Shown piece after piece: positions 17,824 to 25,948 of a DNA stretch of 32,426 bases. Location of the stretch: NCBI GenBank assembly GCA_937948985.1, contig CALFAK010000004.1, positions 1 through 32,426 on the forward strand, given 5' to 3'. The notes beneath the pieces were generated by a model, which was not told the DNA's origin, made no database searches, and saw only the letters and a program-made list of their open reading frames with translations. Within the stretch, counting starts at the first letter, position 1, and the number at the start of each line of letters is the position of its first letter. Position numbers and translations under genes: made by a program. The stretch is from an uncultured Neomegalonema sp. Its GTDB lineage: Bacteria; Pseudomonadota; Alphaproteobacteria; Rhodobacterales; Rhodobacteraceae.

Positions 17824-18450
17824 CTACCCGCCGATCCATTCCCGCACCACAGGACCATAGGCCGCCAACTCCGCTGCCACAGCAGGAAACGCAGCCAACC
17901 GTGCCAGATAGGCCCGCACCTCCGGTGGCCAGGCTATATCCAGTCCCAACGGCTCCGTCAGCGCATCGAACCACAAACATGTCACCGGAAATCCGCAATC
18001 GCCAATGCTCAGAGGCTGCTCCGTTGCCGTCACCAGCCTTGCAAGCTGGGCGAGGCGGGCGGAGATTGCCCCAGATTGCTTTGCCGCCACCGCCGCGTCC
18101 CGTTTATCAGGTTTGATAACCGGAAACAGCACCCGCAGCTCCGGCTCCAGTCGCGTGTCGTGAAACCTCGATAGCTGCCGCGCTAGTGCTCTCTCGGCCA
18201 GTCCCACGGGCAACATCGCCGGTTCAGGGTGCTTTTCCTCAAGATATTCCGCAATCGCCTCGGAATCCGCCAGCAACAAGTCACCATCGATCATCGCGGG
18301 CACATTGCCCGACGGAACCACCTGCTTATAGGCATCCGATCCATACCCGCCGGGCGGGGCCAGCTCCTCGAACGCCAACTCTTTATGGCGCAGCAGGACA
18401 TGCAGTTTCGCACCGTAAATACTGACCGGTACATTGTATAAAGTGAGCAT
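17824..18450 (-). CDS. Glutathione S-transferase family protein
   Basis: A 208-residue soluble GST. The N-terminal thioredoxin-like domain (about 1-80) shows MLTLYNVPVS, then PSGNVPAMIDGDLLLADSEA with the cis-proline (NVPAMID) and the DSEAI motif that holds glutathione. The all-helical C-terminal domain (about 87-205) has the usual sequence YLARLAAFPAV near its end. The likely catalytic residue is the Ser or Tyr near position 11-13 (VSIYG), which I cannot settle. Start: ATG at 18450; a TTG two codons earlier is possible. It probably conjugates or reduces electrophiles; the substrate is unknown. Confidence 0.9.
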   Translation of the reverse strand: MLTLYNVPVSIYGAKLHVLLRHKELAFEELAPPGGYGSDAYKQVVPSGNVPAMIDGDLLLADSEAIAEYLEEKHPEPAMLPVGLAERALARQLSRFHDTRLEPELRVLFPVIKPDKRDAAVAAKQSGAISARLAQLARLVTATEQPLSIGDCGFPVTCLWFDALTEPLGLDIAWPPEVRAYLARLAAFPAVAAELAAYGPVVREWIGG

Positions 18451-18468
18451 TTCCAACCCGCATAAAGA

Positions 18469-18496
18469 TGAATAGGCTGCAATATACAGTCACCAA
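18469..18496 (-). promoter_or_regulatory. Possible GST promoter in the divergent GST/dapC spacer
   Basis: On the minus strand, TTGGTG (18496-18491), 16 bases, TATTCA (18474-18469). The rest of the AT-rich spacer up to 18666 should hold the dapC promoter; TTGACG at 18587 is a candidate -35 but its -10 is unclear. A tight hairpin, ACCGC-AAAAA-GCGGT, lies at 18609-18623 in the presumed dapC leader. Confidence 0.35.
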
Positions 18497-18666
18497 ACAG
18501 TGTAAACCTTTTTATTCAGATTTCACCCCAGCAAATTGCACTATAACAGTTTTTTCGATTAGCCTACTGGACGAACAGGACAATTTTGACGTATTGTTAA
18601 TGTTAATAACCGCAAAAAGCGGTGTTATCCCGGCATCAGATCGGGGCTGATTGAGCAGAGTAACCG

Positions 18667-19896
18667 ATGATACCGCGCAGATTTTCCGATCTGCCCGAAT
18701 ACGCATTTCCGCGTTTGCGGGCACTCCTTGATCGCTACCCGGCGGGTGGCGAGACGATTGCCATGTCGATTGGCGAACCGCGCCACCCGATGTCCCCGAT
18801 CATGCATGAGGCGCTGGCCAAGCACGCTGAGGGTTACGCGAAATACCCGCCCATCGACGGCACGCCGGGCTTTCGCGGCGCTGTCGGTAAGTGGATTGAG
18901 CGGCGCTATGATCTGTCCGACGCCACCATTGACCCGGGCGCGCAAATCCTGCCGCTTAACGGAACCCGCGAAGGCCTGTTCATGGCCGCCCTCGCCCTGG
19001 CGCCGTCCGAGAAGAACGGTCAGCGCGCGGCAGTATTGATTCCGAATCCCTTCTACCAATGCTATGCGGCGGCGGCGCTGGCTGTGGGGGCCGAGCCTGT
19101 CTTCGTGGCCGCCACCGCCGAAAGCGGCTGGCTGCCCGATTACGCGAGCCTGCCCGAAGATCTGCTCGCCCGCACCGTGCTGGCCTATTACTGCTCGCCG
19201 TCGAACCCGCAAGGGGCGGTTGCCGACAAGGAACAGCTGGGCAGCCTCGCGGCGCTGGCCGAGAATTACGATTTTATCGTCGCGTTTGACGAATGTTACT
19301 CCGAGATCTACCCCGCCACGCCCCCCTCCGGCGGCATCGCGGCGGCATTGGCCGAGGGTGTCTCGCTGGATCATGTTCTGAGCTTCAATTCCCTCTCAAA
19401 ACGCTCGAATGCGCCCGGCTTGCGCAGCGGTTTCGTCGCGGGCGGTGCGGTGCCGATTGCCGCGATGAATCGCTTGCGCTCTTACGCGGGCGCGCCCAGC
19501 CCCTTGCCCGTCATCCATGCCGCAGAAGCCTTGTGGCGGGATGAGGCGCATGTTGAAGAAAATCGCGCGCTCTATCGCGAAAAATTTAACCTCAGTGACT
19601 CAATTCTTAACGGTTTGCCCGGATACGTGGCCCCACAAGGCGGTTTCTTCCTCTGGATCGAGGTCGGTGATGGCGAGGCGGCGGCGCTGGAGTTATGGCG
19701 CTCTCATGGTGTCCGGGTTCTGCCCGGTGCCTATCTCGGACGCGGCGACCCCAGATTTAACGACGGAAAAAACCCCGGTACACGTTACATCCGTGCGGCC
19801 CTCGTTGAACAGCCGGACATCATCCGTCCCGGCCTCGAAGCCATAGCCGATATGCTGCGCACCGGAATCAGACAACACGCGGAGACGACGACGTGA
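18667..19896 (+). CDS. dapC: Succinyldiaminopimelate transaminase
   Basis: A 409-residue fold-type I PLP aminotransferase of the DapC type. It converts N-succinyl-2-amino-6-ketopimelate with glutamate in the succinylase branch of diaminopimelate and lysine synthesis. The PLP lysine is K245 in SFNSLSKRSNAPGLRSGF. Upstream, AFDECYSEIY carries the pyridine-ring Asp, and YCSPSNPQGAV has the conserved Asn-Pro-x-Gly. The start RRFSDLPEYAFPRLRALLD and the SIGEPRH segment are typical for DapC. Its stop overlaps the GTG of ftsK (GTGA). It complements lysA at the left end of the window, which completes the same pathway. Confidence 0.92.
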   Translation: MIPRRFSDLPEYAFPRLRALLDRYPAGGETIAMSIGEPRHPMSPIMHEALAKHAEGYAKYPPIDGTPGFRGAVGKWIERRYDLSDATIDPGAQILPLNGTREGLFMAALALAPSEKNGQRAAVLIPNPFYQCYAAAALAVGAEPVFVAATAESGWLPDYASLPEDLLARTVLAYYCSPSNPQGAVADKEQLGSLAALAENYDFIVAFDECYSEIYPATPPSGGIAAALAEGVSLDHVLSFNSLSKRSNAPGLRSGFVAGGAVPIAAMNRLRSYAGAPSPLPVIHAAEALWRDEAHVEENRALYREKFNLSDSILNGLPGYVAPQGGFFLWIEVGDGEAAALELWRSHGVRVLPGAYLGRGDPRFNDGKNPGTRYIRAALVEQPDIIRPGLEAIADMLRTGIRQHAETTT

Positions 19897-22199
19897 CCAC
19901 AGCAACCGAAGGCCCATCCGAGGATTACCGCAGTATTTTCAGCGGATTGACCAGTCGTGCCGTGGCCGGAATCATCGGCATTGTCGGCATTCTCGTTTTC
20001 CTCGCCCTCGCCACCCATCATAGTGGCGATGCCAGTTTCTGGAACGCCACATCGGCAGCGACCCGTAACTGGTTGGGTATCCTTGGTTCTAATTTTTCGG
20101 CGTTCAGTCTGATCGTGTTCGGGTACGCCGCTTGGTTGATCCCGCTCTCTCTACTCCTGTGGGCCGTGCGCTTGTGGACCGGAAACTGGGACCGCATTGT
20201 CTCGGTTCCTTTACGCCTGATCCCCTCCGGATTGCTGGCCCTGATCGCTTCCGCAGGATTCCTTTCCGCGCTGCCGGGCCGGATCGTCGGCAACATCGGT
20301 TATGGCGGCTGGGTCGGTGATTTTGTGATCCAACCATTCGCGCGGCTGTTCGCCAGCATCGGTTCAAGCGCCCCTTTCCAGGTCCCCGGCCTGCTGTTCG
20401 GTCTGATGGCTCTCGTGGCTCTCGCCATCGCTTGCGGCACGACATGGGGTGAGGCGCGCATGGTTTGGCAAAAAATCCTCGCATCCTACAGCGATCTGTT
20501 TTCGCGCGAGCGCCGCACAGCGATTGCCGAGACCACAATGTCCCGCACCCGCGATCTGACCGAGCGTCTGCGCGGCCCGCTGCCTGAAGCGATTAACCCG
20601 CCCCAACTCGGCGGCATGGCACCGCTGCGCGCTACAACCGATGCACCCGATGCGGCGGCAAACCCCCGGCCCGCGCCCCGTGCCACCCGCAAAGCGGCGA
20701 AATCCTCGGCCCCCGCGCCGATGACCAACCCGCCATCGCTTTCCCTCGACTTGCTGGCCAAGGCCCAGCGCGCGGCCCGCCAGTCCACCCCCGCCGAACT
20801 GCGCGGTAAAAGCGATGAATTGCTCAAAGTCCTCGGCGATTATGGCGTCAAAGGCGAGATCGTCGCCGCCCGTCAGGGTCCGGTCGTCACGCTGCACGAG
20901 CTGGAACCCGCCGCCGGGACCAAAGCCGCCCGTGTGGTCGGCCTCTCTGACGACATCGCCCGTTCCATGAGCGCGCTCTCGGCCCGTGTCGCGCCCGTGC
21001 GTGGTCGCAGCGTCATCGGTATCGAGATGCCCAACGCGAACCGCGAAACGGTCCACCTGCGTGAGGTTCTCGACTCCCTCGTCACCTCCGAAATGCCGCT
21101 GCCGCTGGCTTTGGGCAAAGAGATTGACGGGTCGGTGAAGTTTGCAAGCCTCACCAAAATGCCTCACCTGCTGGTCGCGGGTACGACGGGTGCGGGTAAG
21201 TCCGTTGCGATCAACGCGATGATTCTGTCACTGCTCTACCGCCACTCGCCGGACGAATGCCGCCTCATTATGGTTGACCCCAAGATGCTGGAACTCAGCG
21301 TTTATGACGGCATCCCGCATCTTCTGTCTCCCGTTGTCACCGATCCGAAAAAGGCCGTCATGGCTCTCAAATGGGTCGTGCGCGAGATGGAGAGCCGCTA
21401 TCAGAAAATGGCGGCCATGAACGTGCGCGGCATCGACGGTTATAACCAGAAAATGCGCGATCTGCTCAAAGCGGGCGAAAAGGTCGAGCGTGAGACGCTG
21501 ACCGAATTCGGCGAAACCCGGATGGAGAAATACGATCCCGAAACCCTGCCCTATATCGTCGTCATCGTTGACGAGATGGCTGACCTGATGATGGTTGCGG
21601 GTAAGGAGATTGAGGCCTGTATCCAACGCCTTGCCCAGATGGCGCGTGCGTCGGGCATTCACCTCATCATGGCAACCCAGCGCCCATCGGTCGATGTGAT
21701 CACCGGGACGATTAAGGCCAACTTTCCGACACGGATAAGCTTTCAGGTTACCTCCAAAATCGACAGCCGCACGATCCTTGGCGAGCAGGGGGCGGAGCAA
21801 CTGCTGGGGCAGGGCGATATGCTGTATATGGCGGGCGGCGGACGCATCACGCGTGTGCACGGACCGTTTGTCTCCGATGAGGAAGTCCAGCGCGTTACCG
21901 ACGAGTTACGCCGTTTCGGTGCCGCCAACGATCTTGTGTCTTTCGAGGAGGAAGCGGGCAATTCATCTGAAATTGATGCAATTCTCGGCCTTGGCGGCGG
22001 TTCGGACGATGACGCGCTATATGACGAGGCTGTCGCCATTGTTGCACGTGACAGACGCGCCACCACCAGTTATATCCAGCGCCGTTTGCAGATCGGCTAT
22101 AACCGCGCGGCGCGCCTGATCGAGTCTATGGAAGAGCAGGGCGTTATCAGCCCCGCCAACAACGCCGGAAAGCGCGAAGTGTTGATTGAGGAGAGATAG
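19893..22199 (+). CDS. ftsK: DNA translocase FtsK
   Basis: FtsK pumps DNA at the division septum and activates XerCD recombination at dif so that chromosomes separate before the cell closes. The 768-residue protein has an N-terminal membrane domain with four or so helices (about 24-45, 67-92, 110-128 and 163-182) and a short Pro/Ala-rich linker (about 240-290). The motor follows: Walker A GTTGAGKS at 430-437 and Walker B IVVIVDEMADL with D560 and E561. The C-terminal gamma winged helix (about 705-768: YDEAVAIVARDRRATTSYIQ) reads KOPS sequences. The GTG start at 19893 overlaps the dapC stop. The linker is far shorter than in E. coli, as usual in alphaproteobacteria. Confidence 0.96.
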   Translation: MTTATEGPSEDYRSIFSGLTSRAVAGIIGIVGILVFLALATHHSGDASFWNATSAATRNWLGILGSNFSAFSLIVFGYAAWLIPLSLLLWAVRLWTGNWDRIVSVPLRLIPSGLLALIASAGFLSALPGRIVGNIGYGGWVGDFVIQPFARLFASIGSSAPFQVPGLLFGLMALVALAIACGTTWGEARMVWQKILASYSDLFSRERRTAIAETTMSRTRDLTERLRGPLPEAINPPQLGGMAPLRATTDAPDAAANPRPAPRATRKAAKSSAPAPMTNPPSLSLDLLAKAQRAARQSTPAELRGKSDELLKVLGDYGVKGEIVAARQGPVVTLHELEPAAGTKAARVVGLSDDIARSMSALSARVAPVRGRSVIGIEMPNANRETVHLREVLDSLVTSEMPLPLALGKEIDGSVKFASLTKMPHLLVAGTTGAGKSVAINAMILSLLYRHSPDECRLIMVDPKMLELSVYDGIPHLLSPVVTDPKKAVMALKWVVREMESRYQKMAAMNVRGIDGYNQKMRDLLKAGEKVERETLTEFGETRMEKYDPETLPYIVVIVDEMADLMMVAGKEIEACIQRLAQMARASGIHLIMATQRPSVDVITGTIKANFPTRISFQVTSKIDSRTILGEQGAEQLLGQGDMLYMAGGGRITRVHGPFVSDEEVQRVTDELRRFGAANDLVSFEEEAGNSSEIDAILGLGGGSDDDALYDEAVAIVARDRRATTSYIQRRLQIGYNRAARLIESMEEQGVISPANNAGKREVLIEER

Positions 22200-22248
22200 C
22201 CTCTCTCGTGCTGAAATTTTGCCCCAGTCGGTTGATAGGATCATTGAC

Positions 22249-22893
22249 ATGAAACGCAGATCATTCCTCCTCGGTGCAGCCACCGCTCTCACGAGCGCCC
22301 CGCTGCTCACCACCCCGGCTCTGGCGCAAAGCTATGATCCGGCGGTTGTCGATGCCCTGAACCGGTATCTTAACTCGATCACCACGATGCAGGGTGATTT
22401 CGTTCAGCAATCGGCGGATGGCCGTATTGCCGAAGGGCTGTTCTACCTGCGCCGTCCCGGCCGTCTGCGGTTCGAGTATTTTGATCCCTACCCGACCACG
22501 GTGATCGCCGATGGCACATGGGCCGCGATTCAAAACCGCGATCTTAATAAAACCGATCAACTGCCGCTCAGCCGCACGCCGCTGTACCTGCTGCTGCGCG
22601 ATAATGTTGATCTCGCCCGCGAGGGTGCGTTGCGCTCGGTGGACCGTTCCACGGGCGTTGTCCGTGCCACGGCGATTGACCCGAACAACCCGAACGAGGG
22701 GTCGATTACGATGATCTTCTCCAGCCAGCCTGTTGAGCTGCTGAAATGGGTCATCACGGATGGTCAGGGACGCTCCAGCGTCATCACTCTGCGCAACGTG
22801 CGGCGCGGTCTGTCCATCGATCCGCGCAAGTTCGTCATCGAAGACCTGGCCACACAAGGCGACACCTTCTTCAACAGCGGCGGCGATCGTTAG
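22249..22893 (+). CDS. lolA: LolA-like outer membrane lipoprotein carrier
   Basis: LolA carries lipoproteins from the inner-membrane LolCDE complex across the periplasm to the outer membrane. The 214-residue precursor has a signal peptide, MKRRSFLLGAATALTSA followed by ..TPALA-QS. The double arginine with F-L resembles a Tat signal, though Sec export is also possible. The mature part shows YLNSITTMQGDFVQQSADG and FYLRRPGRLRFEYFDPYP, which match the LolA beta-sheet core, and ends in a long strand-rich region. I chose the ATG at 22249 because it gives a clean signal peptide; earlier in-frame starts overlap ftsK. ftsK-lolA adjacency is common in this class. Confidence 0.92.
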   Translation: MKRRSFLLGAATALTSAPLLTTPALAQSYDPAVVDALNRYLNSITTMQGDFVQQSADGRIAEGLFYLRRPGRLRFEYFDPYPTTVIADGTWAAIQNRDLNKTDQLPLSRTPLYLLLRDNVDLAREGALRSVDRSTGVVRATAIDPNNPNEGSITMIFSSQPVELLKWVITDGQGRSSVITLRNVRRGLSIDPRKFVIEDLATQGDTFFNSGGDR

Positions 22894-22931
22894 GCTGCTG
22901 CCACTGCTGCTGAGAAAACCGTCAAAAGCAA

Positions 22932-22960
22932 AAAACCCCGCCTTACAAAGGCGGGGTTTT
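22932..22960. terminator. Bidirectional Rho-independent terminator
   Basis: AAAACCCCGCC (22932-22942), loop TTACAAA, GGCGGGGTTTT (22950-22960). The GC stem is flanked by an A-run on the left and a T-run on the right, so it ends lolA transcription on the plus strand and the TPR lipoprotein gene on the minus strand. Confidence 0.92.
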
Positions 22961-23043
22961 CAGTGAAAAATGCTATCCGGCACGGCCCCGTATCGGGGTG
23001 CGGGCAGGGCGGAAATGTACGGTCAGTCGTCAGGATCGTTGGT

Positions 23044-24054
23044 TCACCCGTCGCTGAGGTAGATCAGCCCGCCTGTATCCAGCACAGCGCCGGACGCGTC
23101 CGAGAAATCATTGACTTGCGGAGAGGGTGCGCCCGTATCGCCGCCAAATGCCTCGCCATAGCCGAGCAGTGGCCCGACAGGTCCGCCGGAATAAGCCGCC
23201 GTTGGCGCGTAAACCTCAGGAGCGGTTGTGCCGGCGGCGCTATATTCCCCAATGCTTTGATATTGCGATAAATCCGGCTCCGTTTGCGCACCCTCATAGG
23301 ATAGCGGGGCGTCATAGTAAGGGGCAGCGCTATCATCATAGGCTGCGGGTGTGACCGTGCTTTCATACGTCGCGGGTGCCACATCCTGACTGTAAGTCAG
23401 ATCATCGGTATATGCCAGAGGCGCGGCATCGCCGCTGTATACTGGGGGTTCAACAACCGCTCCGCCCAGCGTGCTGAAATAGCCCTCGTAAGACCCCACA
23501 GCGACATAATTTCCGTCGGCAGGAGCCGCGCTTGGCACATCAGCGTAGGATTCGACGGTTCCGTAAGAGGCCGGCTCAATCGGATCAAGCGGCGCAAACC
23601 CTGCGGTCTCGCCATCGTAAGACACAAAGCCCTGTTGCGCGCCTTGTGTCAGCGACGCCTGTTTCAGATACAAGCGGTCCAGATTTTCCTGTGCCAGCAC
23701 CGCAACTTCAACATTCGATGCCCGCTCAAGCCGTTGTTCTGTGATGTAGGCATAACGGGTCGGCACGTTCTGCCCCTGAAGCTGTGCGGCGTTGTAAAGG
23801 TCAATTGCGCCCGTCACATCGCCCTGATTCTCACGTACTGCGCCCAAGCCCAACAGCGCGTAGGCATTGCTTGGTTCTTCAACCAGCGCCGTGCGGAATT
23901 GGCTTTCCGCCGTGGACAAGTCGCCGTCCTTATAGGCTTCATACCCCAGCGTTGCGGCCACAAAGGCGGGCGATGGCGGCGGCGTATGCGTTGTTTGAGA
24001 GCAAGCCGAAAGCAGAGCGACAACACCTGCCGCGTAAATCATTCTTGCCGACAT
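23044..24054 (-). CDS. TPR-repeat lipoprotein with Tyr/Ala/Pro-rich tail
   Basis: A 336-residue lipoprotein. The signal MIYAAGVVALLSAC has the lipobox LSAC with Cys18. Residues about 30-100 form TPR repeats (GYEAYKDGDLSTAESQFRTA, then NAYALLGLGAVRENQGDVTG). From about 150 to the end the protein is low in complexity, rich in Tyr, Ala, Pro, Ser and Gly, and acidic, with YDDSAAPYYDAPLSYEG-type stretches. A strong GGAGG stands before the ATG at 24054, which rules out a far longer frame that would run antisense to the dimethylargininase gene. Function unknown; the TPR part suggests protein binding in the periplasm, and the acidic Tyr-rich tail might be exposed. Confidence 0.85.
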   Translation of the reverse strand: MSARMIYAAGVVALLSACSQTTHTPPPSPAFVAATLGYEAYKDGDLSTAESQFRTALVEEPSNAYALLGLGAVRENQGDVTGAIDLYNAAQLQGQNVPTRYAYITEQRLERASNVEVAVLAQENLDRLYLKQASLTQGAQQGFVSYDGETAGFAPLDPIEPASYGTVESYADVPSAAPADGNYVAVGSYEGYFSTLGGAVVEPPVYSGDAAPLAYTDDLTYSQDVAPATYESTVTPAAYDDSAAPYYDAPLSYEGAQTEPDLSQYQSIGEYSAAGTTAPEVYAPTAAYSGGPVGPLLGYGEAFGGDTGAPSPQVNDFSDASGAVLDTGGLIYLSDG

Positions 24055-24264
24055 AATCCATCCTCCAGGTATGAACTCTACAATGGTCAAAGTATCGTGA
24101 CTCAACACATGTTTGCAACGTGATATTGTCTCGCATTGATACAGGACCGCTTTGATCTGTGAAAATGGTGGCAAATGCCATGCCGGATTTGCAAGTTGTT
24201 GTTTGGTGAAAAGGCTGGGAGGGATAAGCTGCGGATCCGCATAACGACACAATGGATGCCGCAG

Positions 24265-25053
24265 ATGACTTCCCCCGCAACTCACTTTACCCACGCCATT
24301 ACCCGCGCCCCGGCGCAGAGCGTAACGGGCGGCTTGCGTGCTGCGGATAGTGGTAATCCTGATCCCGCGACTTTCGCCGGTCATCATGCGCTTTACGTTC
24401 AGACGTTGCGCGAAACCGGTGCCAAAGTCATCGAACTGCCCCCGCTTGAGGCCTTCCCCGACTCCACCTTCGTTGAGGATGCCGCGCTGTGCTTGGGTGA
24501 GGGTGTGGTTTTGATGCGCCCCGGTGCGCCGACGCGGGCGGGTGAGGTGGCTGAGATCGCGCCCGCCCTGCGCGAAATCTATACGACTGTGCGCAGCGTT
24601 GAGGCGGGGCATATCGAGGGTGGCGACGTGCTGGTAACGGAGCGCGAGATTCTCGTCGGCAAGTCCGCCCGCACGGATGCCGCCGGAGTCGCGGCCCTGC
24701 AAGCGGCGGTTAGCGATTGGGGTTATAGCGTGCGTGAGCTGCAAACCCCGCCAGATGTGCTGCATTTCAAGACTGATTGCGGATTGCTTGATGCCGATAC
24801 CATCCTCACCACGCATCGTCTGGCCCAGGGCGGATGTTTCGACGGCTACGACCTGATCTATGTGGCCGAGGGCGAGGAAGCCTGTGCTAATGCTGTGCGT
24901 TTCAATGATGTGGTGCTGTTCCCGGCGGGCTTTCCGAAAACAGCGGCACGGTTGCGGGAGGCGGGGTATACGTTGGCGGAGTTGCCGAACACCGAGGCGG
25001 CGAAGGTTGACGGGGGCATGTCTTGTCTGTCGCTGCGCTTCTCGCCGTCGTAA
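24265..25053 (+). CDS. Dimethylarginine dimethylaminohydrolase (DDAH) family protein
   Basis: A 262-residue member of the amidinotransferase/arginine-deiminase fold, closest by motif to DDAH, which hydrolyses methylated arginines to citrulline and methylamines. Visible motifs: FTHAITRAPA at the start, FPDSTFVEDAAL (D66, E71, D72), GHIEGGDVLV, the catalytic His in LHFKTDCGLL (H167), and the catalytic Cys254 in VDGGMSCLSLRF. All catalytic positions are present. The start could be the ATG at 24256 or 24265; I prefer the latter. It lies near a creatinase, which also opens a methylated guanidino compound, suggesting a nutritional role for this stretch. Confidence 0.87.
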   Translation: MTSPATHFTHAITRAPAQSVTGGLRAADSGNPDPATFAGHHALYVQTLRETGAKVIELPPLEAFPDSTFVEDAALCLGEGVVLMRPGAPTRAGEVAEIAPALREIYTTVRSVEAGHIEGGDVLVTEREILVGKSARTDAAGVAALQAAVSDWGYSVRELQTPPDVLHFKTDCGLLDADTILTTHRLAQGGCFDGYDLIYVAEGEEACANAVRFNDVVLFPAGFPKTAARLREAGYTLAELPNTEAAKVDGGMSCLSLRFSPS

Positions 25054-25091
25054 ACCCGTGCAGCAGCGAACAGGTATCGATTGTCACTCAT

Positions 25092-25120
25092 TTGACACTT
25101 GACGGGCGCTGATGCGGATA
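25092..25120 (+). promoter_or_regulatory. Possible promoter before the 219-residue unknown gene
   Basis: A perfect TTGACA (25092-25097), a 17-base spacer and CGGATA (25115-25120). The -10 is weak. A transcript from here would have a leader of about 38 bases with a GAAGGAG site. Confidence 0.4.
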
Positions 25121-25163
25121 GGTAAGTTCCTTTTTTGTTCGATTTGAGGAAGGAGCTTTTACA

Positions 25164-25823
25164 CTGGACTGGAACGTCGCCATAGACAGACACCGCGATG
25201 CGTTGTTGCGGATGGTTGCCGCGCTGCTGCTGTTGATCGGCGGCGGGGTGGTTTCCGTGTTGCCACGTCATCGGCGGGTGGCGGCTTGGCGGGTGTTGCG
25301 TCCGGCGGAGGCGGCGCTACGGCGGCTGATTGTGATTGTCGAGCGGGTTTCCGGGATTGAGGTTTTGCCTGCCGCGCGGAGCGCTGATCGGCGTTTTCCG
25401 GCTGGGGTGGCAAGTGGCGCGGGGAGCCGTATTCCTGCATTTGCGCTGTTTGATCCGCGAAAGCGGTTTGATTCCAATGGCTCACGGGTTAGAGGGACAC
25501 CGAATATCCGGTTCTTTGACGGCTATGACGCGCCTGTTCCGGCCAAGTCCGTGGCGACGCCCGATGATATGGTCAGCGCGGAGCGGCTGTGTCGCCGATT
25601 GCAAGCGTTGCAGCGGGCGCTGGGTGATTTGCCAAAGCAGGCGCGGCGTCTTGCGCGGTGGCAGGCTAAGCGGGAAGTAGTGCGGGCGGTCAGCGGTAAA
25701 TATATCGCTCCGATCCGGCCCGGTAAACCGCCGGGTAACAGGGATCGCGGCAAGCATCCGGTGGATGAGATCTTGCGCGAGTGTCATAAACTGGCGCTTT
25801 ATTTGGTGCATGATCCGCCGTGA
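25164..25823 (+). CDS. Conserved hypothetical protein with probable CTG start
   Basis: A basic protein of about 219 residues. There is one hydrophobic segment near 17-32 (RMVAALLLLIGGGVVSVL), then LPRHRRVAAWRVLRPAEAALRRLIVIVER, a Pro-rich middle, and an Arg/Gln-rich helical part (LCRRLQALQRALGDL...ARRLARWQAKR). Proteins of similar layout, opening with MDWN and carrying the 'LPRH...LRPAE.A.RRLI' block, are familiar in alphaproteobacteria, and their function is unknown. Here the codon in front of DWNVAIDRHRDALL is CTG (25164), 9 bases after GAAGGAG. No ATG, GTG or TTG lies at that point, and the first ordinary start would drop 13 or more residues. The gene converges on creatinase. Confidence 0.7.
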   Translation: MDWNVAIDRHRDALLRMVAALLLLIGGGVVSVLPRHRRVAAWRVLRPAEAALRRLIVIVERVSGIEVLPAARSADRRFPAGVASGAGSRIPAFALFDPRKRFDSNGSRVRGTPNIRFFDGYDAPVPAKSVATPDDMVSAERLCRRLQALQRALGDLPKQARRLARWQAKREVVRAVSGKYIAPIRPGKPPGNRDRGKHPVDEILRECHKLALYLVHDPP

Positions 25824-25907
25824 GTGGTTGAGTGTCCCGCAAACTTCAACTCTTTTTCTCCCCGCGACCGGGTTGCGGAGGCCATAATTTTGTGCGCGCT
25901 GAAAACG

Positions 25908-25931
25908 GATACCCCGCCTGTGCGGGGTATC
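25908..25931. terminator. Terminator hairpin between convergent genes
   Basis: GATACCCCGC (25908-25917), loop CTGT, GCGGGGTATC (25922-25931), a ten-pair perfect stem. Short T-runs follow on both strands (TTGTTTT on plus, CGTTTTC on minus). It separates the unknown gene from the creatinase gene. Confidence 0.8.
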
Positions 25932-25948
25932 ACATTGTTTTAACTAAA

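Noticed and set aside
24055-24816. Upstream extension of the TPR lipoprotein frame to 590 residues
   Set aside because: It would be antisense to the dimethylargininase gene and bury the lipoprotein signal peptide; a strong GGAGG marks the start at 24054.
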